DNA from: Nitrospirota bacterium
GTDB taxonomy: Bacteria; Nitrospirota; Thermodesulfovibrionia; Thermodesulfovibrionales; JdFR-88
Assembly: GCA_021789215.1 (NCBI GenBank)
Contig: JAJYJS010000011.1
Location: forward strand, 1-64,000
Direction of reading: 5' to 3'
Length of the DNA stretch: 64,000 nucleotides
How positions within the stretch are numbered: the stretch's first letter is position 1; each line of letters begins with the position of its first letter. Of the stretch, positions 1 to 8,676 are shown piece by piece. The notes beneath the pieces were generated by a model. The model saw only the letters and a program-made list of their open reading frames with translations. It was not told the origin of the DNA and ran no database searches. The position numbers and the translations under genes were made by a program.

Positions 1-60
1 ACGGGGATGTCTGAATAGAAAACTCCGGCGGGAACGGCTACTGCCACTACGCCATAGGAA

Positions 61-795
61 CTACAGAGATATCTCTGACAAGGACACCATTTTCAGAATC
101 GTCCCCATTACCATTATCGCTAACATCTGTGCATCTTTCTTAGGCCTCCCCGGCCTCATGACCGATAATTTCCTGTCAAGGCGTTTTTCCATTTTGCTCA
201 AGAATCCTTCCCGTCCATATGGTCGGCCGGTCCTCGTGTGGTATTTTAATTCATTGATCTCCCGTTCAGGGATTTTCTCCCGAACAAAAGCGATATAATC
301 TCTCCTCTGTTGATCTGAAAACAATTCATCGCCCAGCAGGTCATTCCGCACGCCCAAAATATGGGCTTCGGCGCTCGAATATGGGTAAAGCTCAGCCTTC
401 CTGACCATTTTGGCCCGCACCGGATTCTGCTCTATATACCTGGCGACCGACCACAAATAATCTTCCTTGTCTACTATACAGGAATGATATCTGCTCTCCC
501 AAAGCCTACCCGTCTGGTTATAGGTTCTATTTACATACTGTGTATAGCACAAGGTAATGCCTTGCATCATTTTAAAAAGTGATTCGTCTGCCTTCGGTGT
601 CACAAGCAAATGTACGTGATTGGTCATGAGGCAATAGGCAAGTATCGAGGAGCGCCATTTGTCGGAATATTTTTTTAATAGTGAAAAATAAACATCGCGG
701 TCCGCCTCTTCAAAAAAGACCGATTGCCTGTTGTTGCCACGCTGGACTATGTGATGAGGATATCCGATTGCGACGGCCCTGGCTATTCTTGGCAT
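61..795 (-). CDS. REP-associated Y1 tyrosine transposase (RAYT-like)
   Basis: A 244-residue single-strand transposase of the Y1 (IS200/REP-associated) family. The HUH metal-binding signature is visible as N-H-V-H-L-L around residues 59-64, and a helix with Tyr84 and Tyr87 supplies the candidate catalytic tyrosine. The G-R-L-W-E-S-R-Y stretch and N-P-V-R-A segment that follow are typical of REP-associated members. The C-terminal third is basic and ends in an R-P-G-R-P-K-K tract before a short hydrophobic tail. Such proteins act on REP palindromes and usually stand as single genes without flanking insertion-sequence ends, as here. Start is ATG at 795. No orf B or transposon ends were found. Family call is firm; activity is unknown. 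Confidence 0.9.
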   Translation of the reverse strand: MPRIARAVAIGYPHHIVQRGNNRQSVFFEEADRDVYFSLLKKYSDKWRSSILAYCLMTNHVHLLVTPKADESLFKMMQGITLCYTQYVNRTYNQTGRLWESRYHSCIVDKEDYLWSVARYIEQNPVRAKMVRKAELYPYSSAEAHILGVRNDLLGDELFSDQQRRDYIAFVREKIPEREINELKYHTRTGRPYGREGFLSKMEKRLDRKLSVMRPGRPKKDAQMLAIMVMGTILKMVSLSEISL

Positions 796-856
796 AAAGC
801 ATTCTATTTCGTTTATTCCGGAAAGTCAAGAAATCTGGGATGTGTCCCGGCCGGGT

Positions 857-952
857 TTAGTTCAATTCTAGTTCAATTCTGGCCTTGATGTCTGCCGGAA
901 TATCATTGAGCCATTTCTCCAATCTTTCGTCAAAAACGACTGACCAGCTCAT
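857..952 (-). pseudogene. Truncated HigB/Gp49-like toxin fragment (31 aa)
   Basis: A short frame from ATG 952 to TAA 857 encodes 31 residues beginning M-S-W-S-V-V-F-D-E-R and continuing L-E-K-W-L-N. This pattern (hydrophobic strand, then D-E-x-x-x-W helix) matches the N-terminus of RelE/HigB-type phage-derived toxins, which normally run about 100 residues. The reading frame stops inside a perfect 11-bp tandem duplication (858-879), and deleting one copy does not restore a toxin-like continuation. I read it as a decayed toxin remnant next to the transposase. No antitoxin gene is visible. It could instead be a chance small ORF. Confidence 0.4.
858..879. repeat. Perfect 11-bp tandem duplication
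   Basis: TAGTTCAATTC occurs twice in a row (858-868 and 869-879). It covers the 3' end of the toxin-like fragment, and its 11-bp length would shift the frame, so it may be the lesion or part of the lesion that ended that gene. Confidence 0.85.
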
Positions 953-957
953 TAATA

Positions 958-986
958 ATATTAACAATATTGTTAATTATTGTCAA
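958..986 (-). promoter_or_regulatory. Near-consensus sigma70 promoter with palindromic operator
   Basis: On the minus strand TTGACA (981-986) and TAATAT (958-963) are separated by exactly 17 bases. An 18-base perfect palindrome, ATTAACAATATTGTTAAT (960-977), occupies the spacer and -10, a layout typical of autoregulated toxin-antitoxin operators. The -10 box is only 5 bases from ATG 952, so a transcript would be leaderless. Confidence 0.6.
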
Positions 987-995
987 TTGTCTTTT

Positions 996-1215
996 TTTGA
1001 GGAAGACAAATTTCCGAGTCGTAACTTTCATACTGGTTGGGATGTGCGCCTATGCTGACTTCGGGGCGCATCCTGGTATCAGAACCATACCTCCGAAAAC
1101 AAGGAATGGAAGGGGCATCTCGCACCCGGCCCAAGTCCTTCGAAACTGCCCTTTTCAAAATATCAGACTCACAGTTTGCCTTCCGGATCAGGTCAGGGGG
1201 TTGCGGGTTCAGACC
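996..1215. other. Intergenic stretch without a recognised feature
   Basis: No gene, RNA or clear hairpin terminator was recognised between the promoter near 986 and the dehydrogenase stop at 1216. A patch near 1160-1235 faintly resembles tRNA arms but does not fold as a tRNA. The short open frames here lack ribosome-binding sites and protein-like composition. Confidence 0.5.
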
Positions 1216-2247
1216 TCACTCTATCTTCAGGACCTTTGCCCCGCGGATCCTGCGCTCCCTAAGCTCAAGAAGGGCTTTATTGGCGTCCTCAAGCCTGTAC
1301 TCCTCTATTTCAGGCCGTATGGGGATTTCAGCCGCCAGGGACAAAAACTCCACGACATCCCGCCTTGTGATATTGGCCACGCTCTTTATCTCTTTCTCCA
1401 TCCAGAGGTCCCTGGCATAGTCCAGCCCCGGAAAAGACTCCGCCTTGTCCCTGTCCTCTTTCCTGATCGCGTTTATTACAAGCCTCCCGCCTTTTTCAAG
1501 CGCCCTTAGCGCCAGGACAACCGGCTTCCATGCAGGCGTGGTGTCTATTATCGCATGGAGTTTTTCCGGCGGCTCCTCTTCTATCGCCCCCGCCCATTCA
1601 GCGCCAAGCTCTCTGGCGAAACGCCTCTCCTCTTCCGTTCTGGAGAAGACAAAAACCTTTGAGGCGGGATATCTGTATCCGGCCATCTTCAGGACCAGAT
1701 GCCCCGAGGCCCCGAACCCGGTAAGCCCAAGGCTGTCCCCGTCCTTCAGTCCTGCAAGCCACAGAGAGCGGTAGCCTATGGCCCCGGCGCAAAGGAGCGG
1801 CGCCGCCTCGGAATCCGAAAAAACCTCCGGTATGCCATAGGCGAATTTTTCCCTGACAACGGTGTATTCCGCATAGCCCCCATCGGCGTCCCTTCCGGTT
1901 GCGGAAAAATCATCGCAGAGGTTTTCCATCCCCTGAAGACAGAACTTGCACCGGCCACAGGCGGAATTTATCCAGGCTACCCCCACCCGTTCGCCAGGCC
2001 TGAAACGGCCGGCGTCTTCTCCGGCCTTCTCCACCCTGCCCACAATCTGGTGGCCCAAAACGATGGGAAGTTTTGACGGGGGCGTCCTGCCCTCTATCTC
2101 GTCAAGCTCCGTATGGCAAACGCCGCACCTTGAGACCCTTATCAATATCTCTCCCCTGCCGGGGGCCGGGACAGGCAAGCGGGCAGGCTCCAGAGGGGTC
2201 TTGTCCACTGAAAGGTCGCGTATGCCCTTCAATATCATCGCTTTCAT
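1216..2247 (-). CDS. Zinc-dependent alcohol dehydrogenase (MDR family)
   Basis: A 343-residue medium-chain dehydrogenase that would oxidise alcohols or reduce aldehydes with NAD(P). Catalytic zinc ligands are visible as Cys41 (C-G-V-C-H) and His66 (G-H-Q-I-V-G). The structural zinc loop has Cys97, Cys100, Cys103 and Cys111. The Rossmann glycine motif near residues 175-185 reads G-F-G-A-S-G. Length matches the AdhP/AdhA-like family. It ends well clear of the mobile remnants to its left and starts at ATG 2247. Aconitase lies upstream on the same strand, but a strong hairpin at 2316-2338 suggests separate transcription. Substrate cannot be told from sequence. Confidence 0.9.
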   Translation of the reverse strand: MKAMILKGIRDLSVDKTPLEPARLPVPAPGRGEILIRVSRCGVCHTELDEIEGRTPPSKLPIVLGHQIVGRVEKAGEDAGRFRPGERVGVAWINSACGRCKFCLQGMENLCDDFSATGRDADGGYAEYTVVREKFAYGIPEVFSDSEAAPLLCAGAIGYRSLWLAGLKDGDSLGLTGFGASGHLVLKMAGYRYPASKVFVFSRTEEERRFARELGAEWAGAIEEEPPEKLHAIIDTTPAWKPVVLALRALEKGGRLVINAIRKEDRDKAESFPGLDYARDLWMEKEIKSVANITRRDVVEFLSLAAEIPIRPEIEEYRLEDANKALLELRERRIRGAKVLKIE

Positions 2248-2315
2248 AAGGCGTTCACCTCTTTTTTTTAATTATATTGGAATGGGGATGGAATAAAAAC
2301 CGGCGGGACAGGAGG

Positions 2316-2338
2316 CGCGGGGGCCAAAAACCCCCGCG
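2316..2338. terminator. 8-bp GC-rich hairpin after the aconitase gene
   Basis: CGCGGGGG (2316-2323) pairs perfectly with CCCCCGCG (2331-2338) around a 7-base loop, 11 bases beyond the aconitase stop. The T-run follows on the plus strand (TTTT at 2339-2342); on the minus strand none follows, so termination of aconitase is probable but not classic. Confidence 0.6.
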
Positions 2339-2349
2339 TTTTACTCTCT

Positions 2350-4290
2350 TTATTTCCCGAACTTGGCCCTTGTATAAGGCAGCAGCCCGCCTTCGATTAT
2401 AAGTTCCGCCTCGCGCTCGGTGAGGTTCGACACGGCCTCAAACGAAAACCCCTTCGTCAAGTCCTCGACCATGTAGCTCTGGCTGCTTGCGACGGCCTCC
2501 TTTACGCCCTTTATCCTCAGCCTGTCGGACTGGCTCACCCTGCCGTAGTCAGCGGGGTCCTTGAAAAGGAGCGGCAGGATGCCGAAATTTATGAGGTTGG
2601 ACCTGTGTATCCTGGCAAAGGACTTTGCGATGACCGCCTTTATCCCAAGGAACATCGGAGCAAGGGCGGCGTGCTCCCTTGAAGAGCCCTGCCCGTAATT
2701 CTCCCCTCCGATGATTATCCCGCCCCCGTTTGCACGGGCCTCAAGCGCCCTCCTGCTGAAAGCCTGGTCCATACCGCTGTAAACATATTCGGAGATTGCC
2801 GGGATGTTGGAGCGAAGCGGCAATATCTGCGACCCTGCGGGCATGATGTCGTCCGTGGTTATGTTGTCCCCGGTAACAAGGAGCACCTCGGCATCGATGG
2901 CCCCGGAAAGCGGCTCCTTGAGGGGCACTTCCTTTATGTTGGGGCCTTTCTTTATCTCCGTCCTCCCGCCGGAAGGCGGTATAAGCATGTTATCGTTAAG
3001 AATATAACTTGCGGGCTCCTTGGCCTTTCTGACCTTTATGTCCGATTTGCGCGGGTCTACGATCTCCCCCTTAAGAGCAAAGAGCGCGCAAAGGAGCGGA
3101 TTTGCCAGATAGACCTGCGCGTCCTTTGTGCCGCTCCTGCCTTTGAAGTTCCTGTTATAGGTGCGTATTGAGACGTGTTCAGTCCCCGGAGAGCCTCCCA
3201 TGCCGATGCATGGCCCGCAGGAGGACTCCAGTACCCTTGCCCCGGCGGCGACAAAATCCCTCGTGATGCCGTCCCTGGCGAGCATCTCGGCCACCTGCTT
3301 GGAGCCGGGGTTCAACAACAGGCTCACGCCAGGGGCAACCGCACGCCCCTTCAGAATGGACGCCGTCTCTTTCAGCGCCATATAGGAGGAGTTTGTGCAG
3401 CTCCCTATGCAGGCCTGATTAATCTTCAGCCCCTCAAGCTCGCGCACGGGCTTTACGTTATCGGGGCTGTGGGGCATGGCGATAAGGGGTTCCAGCCTGG
3501 AGAGGTTTATCTCTATTGTGTCTGCGTACCGGGCGTCCTCATCCGCCTTGAGCTCCACCCAGTCCTTCTCCCTGTTTTGCGCCTTGAGGAAAAACAGCGT
3601 CCTCTCGTCGCTTGGAAAGATGGAGGTTGTGGCGCCAAGCTCCGCGCCCATGTTGGTTATCGTGGCCCTCTCAGGCACACTCAGTTCCTTTACGCCGTCG
3701 CCCGAATACTCGATTATCCTGCCCACCCCGCCCTTTACCGTGAGCCTCCTTAAAAGCTCAAGGATGACGTCCATGGCGGCAACCCACGGCCTTTTGAGCC
3801 TGCCCGTCAACCGCACGCGCACGACATCCGGCATCTTCAGCTCAAACGGGGCGCCCGCCATGACGGTCGCGGCGTCCAGCCCGCCAACGCCTATGGCTAT
3901 CATGCCGATGCCGCCGCCCGTGGGGGTATGGCTGTCCGTGCCGAGGGCGATACGGCCGGGGGCGGAAAATCTTTCCAGGTTCACCTGATGGGAGATGCCG
4001 TTTCCGGGCCTTGAGAACCACGCCCCGAACCGGGCTGCGGAGGTCCTCAGGAACTCGTGGTCGTCGGCGTTCATGAAGTTGGACTGGAGCATATTGTGGT
4101 CCACGTACGACACGGCAAGGGGCACCTTCACCCTGTCAACGCCAATGGCCTCGAACTGGAGCCATGCCATCGTGCCAGTGGCGTCCTGCGTATAGACCTG
4201 GTCCACGCGCAGCCCCACACGCGAGCCAGGGCTCGCCTCCCCGTACGCGAGGTGGGCCTCAAATACCTTTTCTACTATGTTCTTCCCCAT
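2350..4290 (-). CDS. Aconitate hydratase (646-residue type)
   Basis: Interconverts citrate and isocitrate using a [4Fe-4S] cluster. The cluster ligands are visible as Cys298 in G-S-C-T-N-S-S and Cys358/Cys361 in S-S-C-G-P-C-I-G. The T-D-S-H-T-P motif at 118-123 is also characteristic. The swivel domain follows with T-G-D-N-I-T-T-D-D and the substrate-arginine region G-Q-G-S-S-R-E-H near residues 535-545. The protein is shorter than AcnA (about 890) and AcnB (about 860) and belongs to the compact aconitases common in anaerobic Gram-negatives. ATG 4290 is preceded by GGGAGA. It faces rpsT head to head across 166 bases. Confidence 0.95.
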   Translation of the reverse strand: MGKNIVEKVFEAHLAYGEASPGSRVGLRVDQVYTQDATGTMAWLQFEAIGVDRVKVPLAVSYVDHNMLQSNFMNADDHEFLRTSAARFGAWFSRPGNGISHQVNLERFSAPGRIALGTDSHTPTGGGIGMIAIGVGGLDAATVMAGAPFELKMPDVVRVRLTGRLKRPWVAAMDVILELLRRLTVKGGVGRIIEYSGDGVKELSVPERATITNMGAELGATTSIFPSDERTLFFLKAQNREKDWVELKADEDARYADTIEINLSRLEPLIAMPHSPDNVKPVRELEGLKINQACIGSCTNSSYMALKETASILKGRAVAPGVSLLLNPGSKQVAEMLARDGITRDFVAAGARVLESSCGPCIGMGGSPGTEHVSIRTYNRNFKGRSGTKDAQVYLANPLLCALFALKGEIVDPRKSDIKVRKAKEPASYILNDNMLIPPSGGRTEIKKGPNIKEVPLKEPLSGAIDAEVLLVTGDNITTDDIMPAGSQILPLRSNIPAISEYVYSGMDQAFSRRALEARANGGGIIIGGENYGQGSSREHAALAPMFLGIKAVIAKSFARIHRSNLINFGILPLLFKDPADYGRVSQSDRLRIKGVKEAVASSQSYMVEDLTKGFSFEAVSNLTEREAELIIEGGLLPYTRAKFGK

Positions 4291-4381
4291 AATTTTCTCC
4301 CGGAAACAATGATTGTCGAAGACCGTCTAACAAGACATCCATTAATTTAACATATCCAAAAGGAAAAAAGACCTTCCGCTA

Positions 4382-4411
4382 TTGATTTGGGGTGCTGAAA
4401 TGTGCTATTTT
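4382..4411 (+). promoter_or_regulatory. Candidate promoter of rpsT
   Basis: TTGATT (4382-4387) and TATTTT (4406-4411) are separated by 18 bases, and the -10 is preceded by TGC, giving an extended -10 (TG-n-TATTTT). The predicted start is about 40 bases before the rpsT TTG codon. Confidence 0.5.
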
Positions 4412-4456
4412 ATAGGCTATCATTTAATAAATAACCACTCTTTAAAGGAGACGAAA

Positions 4457-4744
4457 TTGCCGGTAAAAAAGAAGAACATGTCAGCGATAAAGAAGACGAG
4501 GCAGTCCGAAAAGAGGCACGACAAGAATATAGCGGTGAAGAGCAACCTCAAGACGGCCGCCAAAAAGGTCGTGAAAGCCGCCGCGGAGAAGAATGCGGAG
4601 GGGAGCGCCTCCACCCTCAAGGACGCCGTAAAGGCATACGCCAAGGCCGCTTCTAAGGGCATAATCCACAGGAAGACCGCATCCAGGAAGATATCCAGGC
4701 TGGCAAAACTCACCAATAAGGCGCTTAAATCCGAATCAGCCTGA
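4457..4744 (+). CDS. rpsT: 30S ribosomal protein S20
   Basis: A 95-residue, very basic protein with the S20 pattern: M-P-V-K-K-K, then S-A-I-K-K-T-R-Q-S-E-K-R near the N-terminus, and an alanine/lysine-rich helical bundle. The chosen start is TTG 4457, seven bases after a strong AAAGGAG; the frame is open further upstream but that extension is not S20-like. A TTG start is common for rpsT, where poor initiation supports autoregulation. It is the only plus-strand gene in the first 44 kb and converges on holA, overlapping its 3' end by 20 bases. Stop is TGA, one of several showing UGA works as a stop in this genome. Confidence 0.95.
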   Translation: MPVKKKNMSAIKKTRQSEKRHDKNIAVKSNLKTAAKKVVKAAAEKNAEGSASTLKDAVKAYAKAASKGIIHRKTASRKISRLAKLTNKALKSESA

Positions 4745-5579
4745 CAAGCAGATCCTCGACCGGGTAGGCGCCCGAGAGCGCCCTTGCCCTGATATCGGCC
4801 TGCCGGAGAATATCCATGACCTTTTCCTCTTTATCAGGGGAAAGATTTCGCCTTGAGTACATCTTGTTCAGCGCGCCAAGGAGCATGGCCAGTTCCATCT
4901 GGCTTTTAAACTCCCTCGAAAGCCTGAAGGCCCGGTCGTAGTCCCTTTCGGTAAGCGCCCTTATAAGGTCGAAGGCGTTGTGTGCCGTCATGTTCTCCAT
5001 CAGGCCTTTCAAATCGCCGATTTCCACTACAGGCTTGCCCGCAAGCGCAAGCTTTTTTATCTCCGACGCTATAAGCCCCGGTTCCTGGGCATAGTTCTCC
5101 CTCAGAAAGGCCACGACCTCTTCCGAAAGTTCGAACCCCTCATCCTTCGCTTTTTTCCTTATCCAGAGCGGCAAATCCCTGTCTCCAAGCAGGAGGGGGA
5201 CAGTCTTCACGTTTTCAGAAAAACCCTCCGGGGGCTTTTTGGAGGCGGAAAGCATGAACAGAAGGCTGTGCCGCTCCGGCTTTTCGGCATATGCCTTTAT
5301 TTTCTTGAGCGGGGCCGCCTTCATCTGGTCGAGGTTGTCCAGCACCACAGTCTTCCTGCCGCCCATGAAGGGCACTGAACGGAGCGCGTCTATTACGGCC
5401 TCCGGGGAAAAGCCGTCGCCCCCGGCGTCAAAACCCTCGAACGCAAAGTCCATCACATCCGGCGGAACGGTCTTTTTTATCATGAGCTTTGCTTCATACA
5501 GAAGGTATGTGTCGGCGCAATACGCCAGATATGCAGAGTCTTTAAAGCCTTTTTTAAGTTCGTTTAGAAACAGCCTCAT
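4725..5579 (-). CDS. holA: DNA polymerase III delta subunit
   Basis: A 284-residue clamp-loader subunit that opens the beta sliding clamp. The sequence shows the HolA layout: an N-terminal region starting M-R-L-F-L-N-E-L-K-K with the early L-L-Y-E-A segment, a central L-D-N-L-D-Q-M strand, and the helical C-terminal collar with the typical N-A-F-D-L-I-R-A-L segment. Start ATG 5579 lies one base after the lptE stop codon, so the two are translationally coupled; the frame is open upstream inside lptE but that extension is not HolA-like. The 3' end overlaps rpsT tail to tail by 20 bases. Confidence 0.88.
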   Translation of the reverse strand: MRLFLNELKKGFKDSAYLAYCADTYLLYEAKLMIKKTVPPDVMDFAFEGFDAGGDGFSPEAVIDALRSVPFMGGRKTVVLDNLDQMKAAPLKKIKAYAEKPERHSLLFMLSASKKPPEGFSENVKTVPLLLGDRDLPLWIRKKAKDEGFELSEEVVAFLRENYAQEPGLIASEIKKLALAGKPVVEIGDLKGLMENMTAHNAFDLIRALTERDYDRAFRLSREFKSQMELAMLLGALNKMYSRRNLSPDKEEKVMDILRQADIRARALSGAYPVEDLLVRLIRI

Positions 5580-5580
5580 G

Positions 5581-6069
5581 TCAGCGGTAGATAAAGCTTG
5601 AGACGATTTCCGAGGAAAGGTCCTTGAGGGCGCCCTGCACGGCAATCTGCCTCAGGGCGTAAACGACGTTCATCTGGCCGGTCGACTGGAACGTGACAAT
5701 GAACGGGTTCTGCCCCCTCAGAGGGATTTCCCGCCCATCTGCCCCCTTGAAATAGAACTTGCCCTCTATCGAGACCTGATAAGCCGTAAAGACGTCGTTG
5801 ATGTCCGTGACGCCGGTGAGGACGAATGAGTTTATGGTGCCGTATATCTGGTTTTGCGAATGGCTGTCCAGATGTATGCCCTGCTTCATCAGCTCGCCGG
5901 ACAGCGCGCTCACAAGCTCGTCATCGAGTTCCGGCTCATTCGTGCCGTTTGTTATCTTCCCTATCTTTATGTCGCTTACCTGGATGGCCTTTTTCGTAAG
6001 CAGGGAATACCCGCACCCTGCGATTGCCAGGGGGACAAGCATTATCAGGACAAGCGCCGCCTTCCTCAT
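5581..6069 (-). CDS. lptE: LPS-assembly lipoprotein LptE
   Basis: A 162-residue outer-membrane lipoprotein that plugs LptD during lipopolysaccharide insertion. The signal peptide ends in a lipobox L-A-I-A-G-C with Cys19 as the lipidated residue, followed by the characteristic G-Y-S-L. The body is short alternating beta strand, as in LptE. It lies between leuS and holA, the usual neighbourhood for lptE, overlapping leuS by ATGA. It shows that the organism has an LPS outer membrane. Confidence 0.88.
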   Translation of the reverse strand: MRKAALVLIMLVPLAIAGCGYSLLTKKAIQVSDIKIGKITNGTNEPELDDELVSALSGELMKQGIHLDSHSQNQIYGTINSFVLTGVTDINDVFTAYQVSIEGKFYFKGADGREIPLRGQNPFIVTFQSTGQMNVVYALRQIAVQGALKDLSSEIVSSFIYR

Positions 6070-8567
6070 TTCACCACGATATTTACGAGCCTGCCCCGGA
6101 CGGCAAGTATTTTCGCGATTTCCTTCCCCGAAGTGAACTCCTTCACCTTCGGGTCCGCAAGCGCCTTTTCCTTCAGCATTTCATCCGGCAGCCCCTGCGG
6201 CACCATTATCTTCGCCCTGACCCTGCCGTTTACCTGCACCACCAGTTCTATTTCCTCTTCCCTTGCCGCGTCCTCGTCATACTCCGGCCAAGGCTGGCTC
6301 TGGATGCTCGGCGGCATGCCGATGGCCTCCCAAAGCTCCTCGGCCACGTGAGGGCAGAACGGGCTCAGGAGCAGGAGGAGTCTTTCGACGGCAAACCTCA
6401 CCTCGCCCGCGTTCTTGTCATCCGGCTCAACAGAGGCAAGCATGTTCATAAGCTCCATCATCCCGGCAATGGCGGTATTGAAATGGTAGTCCCTCTCTAT
6501 GTCCCTCGTGACGCGCATGATGGTCTGGTGCGTCTTCCTGACAAGCGGCGAAACACCCTGCGGGGTGCTCTTTGCGGCCTTCAGTTTTTCCAGGTTGCCG
6601 TATACGAGCGCCCAAATCCTTTGCAGGAACCTGTAAGCACCCTCCACGCCTTTTTCGGACCATTCCAAATCTTTTTCCGGAGGGGCGGCAAAAAGCGAGA
6701 ACAGCCTTGCCGTGTCCGCCCCGTAGGCCCCGATGAGTTGGTTGGGGTCCACTATGTTCTTTTTGGATTTGGACATCTTCTCCGTCCTGCCGCGCTCCAC
6801 AGGCCTGCCGCATTTTGCGCATTTCCCGTCCTTCGCCTCGGATGGATAAATCCAGCCGTGCTCAGGGCACTTGACGGTCTCCATGCAGACCATCCCCTGC
6901 GTAAGGAGCCTCTGGAAGGGCTCGGATACGCCGGAAATGCCCAGGTCCCTCACCACCCTCATGAAGAACCTCGAATAAAGGAGGTGCAGCACCGCGTGCT
7001 CCACGCCTCCGACGTACTGGTCCACAGGCATGAAGTATTTGATATTTTCCTTGTCCAGGGCGGGTTCGTCTTCCGTGGAGCAATAGCGGACGTAATACCA
7101 CGAGGAGTCCACGAACGTGTCCATCGTGTCTGTCTCCCTTCTTGCCCTCCCGCAGCATTTGGGGCAGACCGCGTTCACGAAGTCCTGCGATTCGGCCAGC
7201 GGAGAGCCGCCCTTGCCGGTAAACTTCACATTCTCGGGAAGGACCACCGGGAGGTCTTCCTCGGGCACCGGCACTATGCCGCACTGCTCGCAGTAAAGCA
7301 TCGGTATGGGAGTGCCCCAGTAGCGCTGGCGGGATATTCCCCAGTCCCTGAGCCTGTAGTTGACGACCCGCCTGCCAAGCCCCTTTTCCTCCAGCGCTTT
7401 TGCTATTTCCGCCCTGGCCGCCGCGCTTTCCAGCCCGGTAAAAGGCCCCGAATCCACAAGCACGCCTTCTTCCTCGAACGCCTTCCCTTCGGGCAGCGGG
7501 CCTCCGCCAGCCGGCTTGATGACCACCTTTACAGGCAGGCTGTATTTCTGAGCGAATTCATAGTCCCTCTGGTCGTGCGCCGGAACGGACATTATCGCCC
7601 CCGTGCCGTATTCCATCAGGACGAAATTGGCCGCATAGATTGGCAGCTTATCGCCGTTTACCGGGTTTATGGCGTAATGGCCCGTAAAGAGCCCGTGCTT
7701 TTCCTCCATCTTCCCGTAATGACGCTTCACCTCTTCCAGCGCCGCCTTGTCCGAAACGAGCTTCGCGGCCATAGGGTGGCCTGGCGCGATGCAGAGAAAC
7801 CTGGCCCCGAAGAGCGTGTCCGCCCGTGTTGTGAATATGAGCAGGGACCCTTCCTGGCCGTCTATTTTGAAGACGGCCTCCACGCCTTCGCTTCTGCCTA
7901 TCCAGTTTTTCTGCATGAGGATGACGTTTTCGGGCCATCCGGCAAGCGTGTCGCAGGCCTGTAAAAGCTCGTCCTCATACCTGGTTATCCTGAGGAACCA
8001 CTGCTCAAGCTCTTTCTGCACAACATCGCTGTCGCAGCGCCAGCATTTCCCGTCTATCACCTGCTCGTTTGCAAGCACCGTCAGGCAGGATGGGCACCAG
8101 TTGACAAACGAGGCCTTTTTGTAGGCAAGCCCCTTCTCGTACATCTTTATGAAAAACCACTGGTTCCATTTGTAATAGCCGGGCGAACAGGTGGTCACCT
8201 CCCTCGACCAGTCGTAGGAGAGCCCCAGTCTGATGAGCTGTTTTTTCATGTAGGCGATGTTCTCGTACGTCCACCTGGCGGGATGCACCCCTTCTTTTAT
8301 GGCCGCGTTTTCGGCGGGCAGGCCGAAGGAGTCCCATCCCATGGGGTGCAACACCTCAAAACCTCTCATCCTCTTGTAGCGGGCTATGACATCCCCTATG
8401 GCATAGTTGCGCACATGGCCCATATGTATCCTGCCAGAGGGATACGGGAACATCTCAAGACAGTAGAATTTCTCCCTGTCCGTCCGGCGGGCAGTGAAAA
8501 GCCCTTCCGCAATCCAGCGGTCCTGCCATTTGCGCTCTACTTCATCAGGCACATACTTCCTGTCCAC
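6066..8567 (-). CDS. leuS: Leucyl-tRNA synthetase
   Basis: An 833-residue class I synthetase charging tRNA-Leu. The HIGH motif is H-M-G-H at residues 48-51 and K-M-S-K-S lies near residue 597. The editing domain shows T-T-R-A-D-T-L-F-G and the H-D-Q-R-D element. Zinc-finger cysteines occur near 155-175 (C-P-S-C ... C-W-R-C) and again before KMSKS. The start is GTG 8567, giving V-D-R-K-Y-V-P-D; a GGAGG lies about 13 bases upstream. It is the first gene of leuS-lptE-holA and follows the T2SS block after a 109-base gap containing a TATTAT -10-like box but no good -35. Confidence 0.97.
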   Translation of the reverse strand: MDRKYVPDEVERKWQDRWIAEGLFTARRTDREKFYCLEMFPYPSGRIHMGHVRNYAIGDVIARYKRMRGFEVLHPMGWDSFGLPAENAAIKEGVHPARWTYENIAYMKKQLIRLGLSYDWSREVTTCSPGYYKWNQWFFIKMYEKGLAYKKASFVNWCPSCLTVLANEQVIDGKCWRCDSDVVQKELEQWFLRITRYEDELLQACDTLAGWPENVILMQKNWIGRSEGVEAVFKIDGQEGSLLIFTTRADTLFGARFLCIAPGHPMAAKLVSDKAALEEVKRHYGKMEEKHGLFTGHYAINPVNGDKLPIYAANFVLMEYGTGAIMSVPAHDQRDYEFAQKYSLPVKVVIKPAGGGPLPEGKAFEEEGVLVDSGPFTGLESAAARAEIAKALEEKGLGRRVVNYRLRDWGISRQRYWGTPIPMLYCEQCGIVPVPEEDLPVVLPENVKFTGKGGSPLAESQDFVNAVCPKCCGRARRETDTMDTFVDSSWYYVRYCSTEDEPALDKENIKYFMPVDQYVGGVEHAVLHLLYSRFFMRVVRDLGISGVSEPFQRLLTQGMVCMETVKCPEHGWIYPSEAKDGKCAKCGRPVERGRTEKMSKSKKNIVDPNQLIGAYGADTARLFSLFAAPPEKDLEWSEKGVEGAYRFLQRIWALVYGNLEKLKAAKSTPQGVSPLVRKTHQTIMRVTRDIERDYHFNTAIAGMMELMNMLASVEPDDKNAGEVRFAVERLLLLLSPFCPHVAEELWEAIGMPPSIQSQPWPEYDEDAAREEEIELVVQVNGRVRAKIMVPQGLPDEMLKEKALADPKVKEFTSGKEIAKILAVRGRLVNIVVK

Positions 8568-8676
8568 CTGGAAATGAAAACCTCCGTCTCAAAAAAATGT
8601 TCAATTCAATAATAGCGGATAACCGGCCGGAATGGGAAATCAGGCGGGCCAAACCGCAAAGGGGCAAGAAAACAAA

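Noticed and set aside
1160-1240. tRNA-like patch with GGGTTCAGACC
   Set aside because: No D-arm, an over-long variable region and no acceptor pairing.
6024-7964. 646-codon open frame opposite leuS
   Set aside because: Antisense shadow; composition rich in Arg/His/Pro and no family features.
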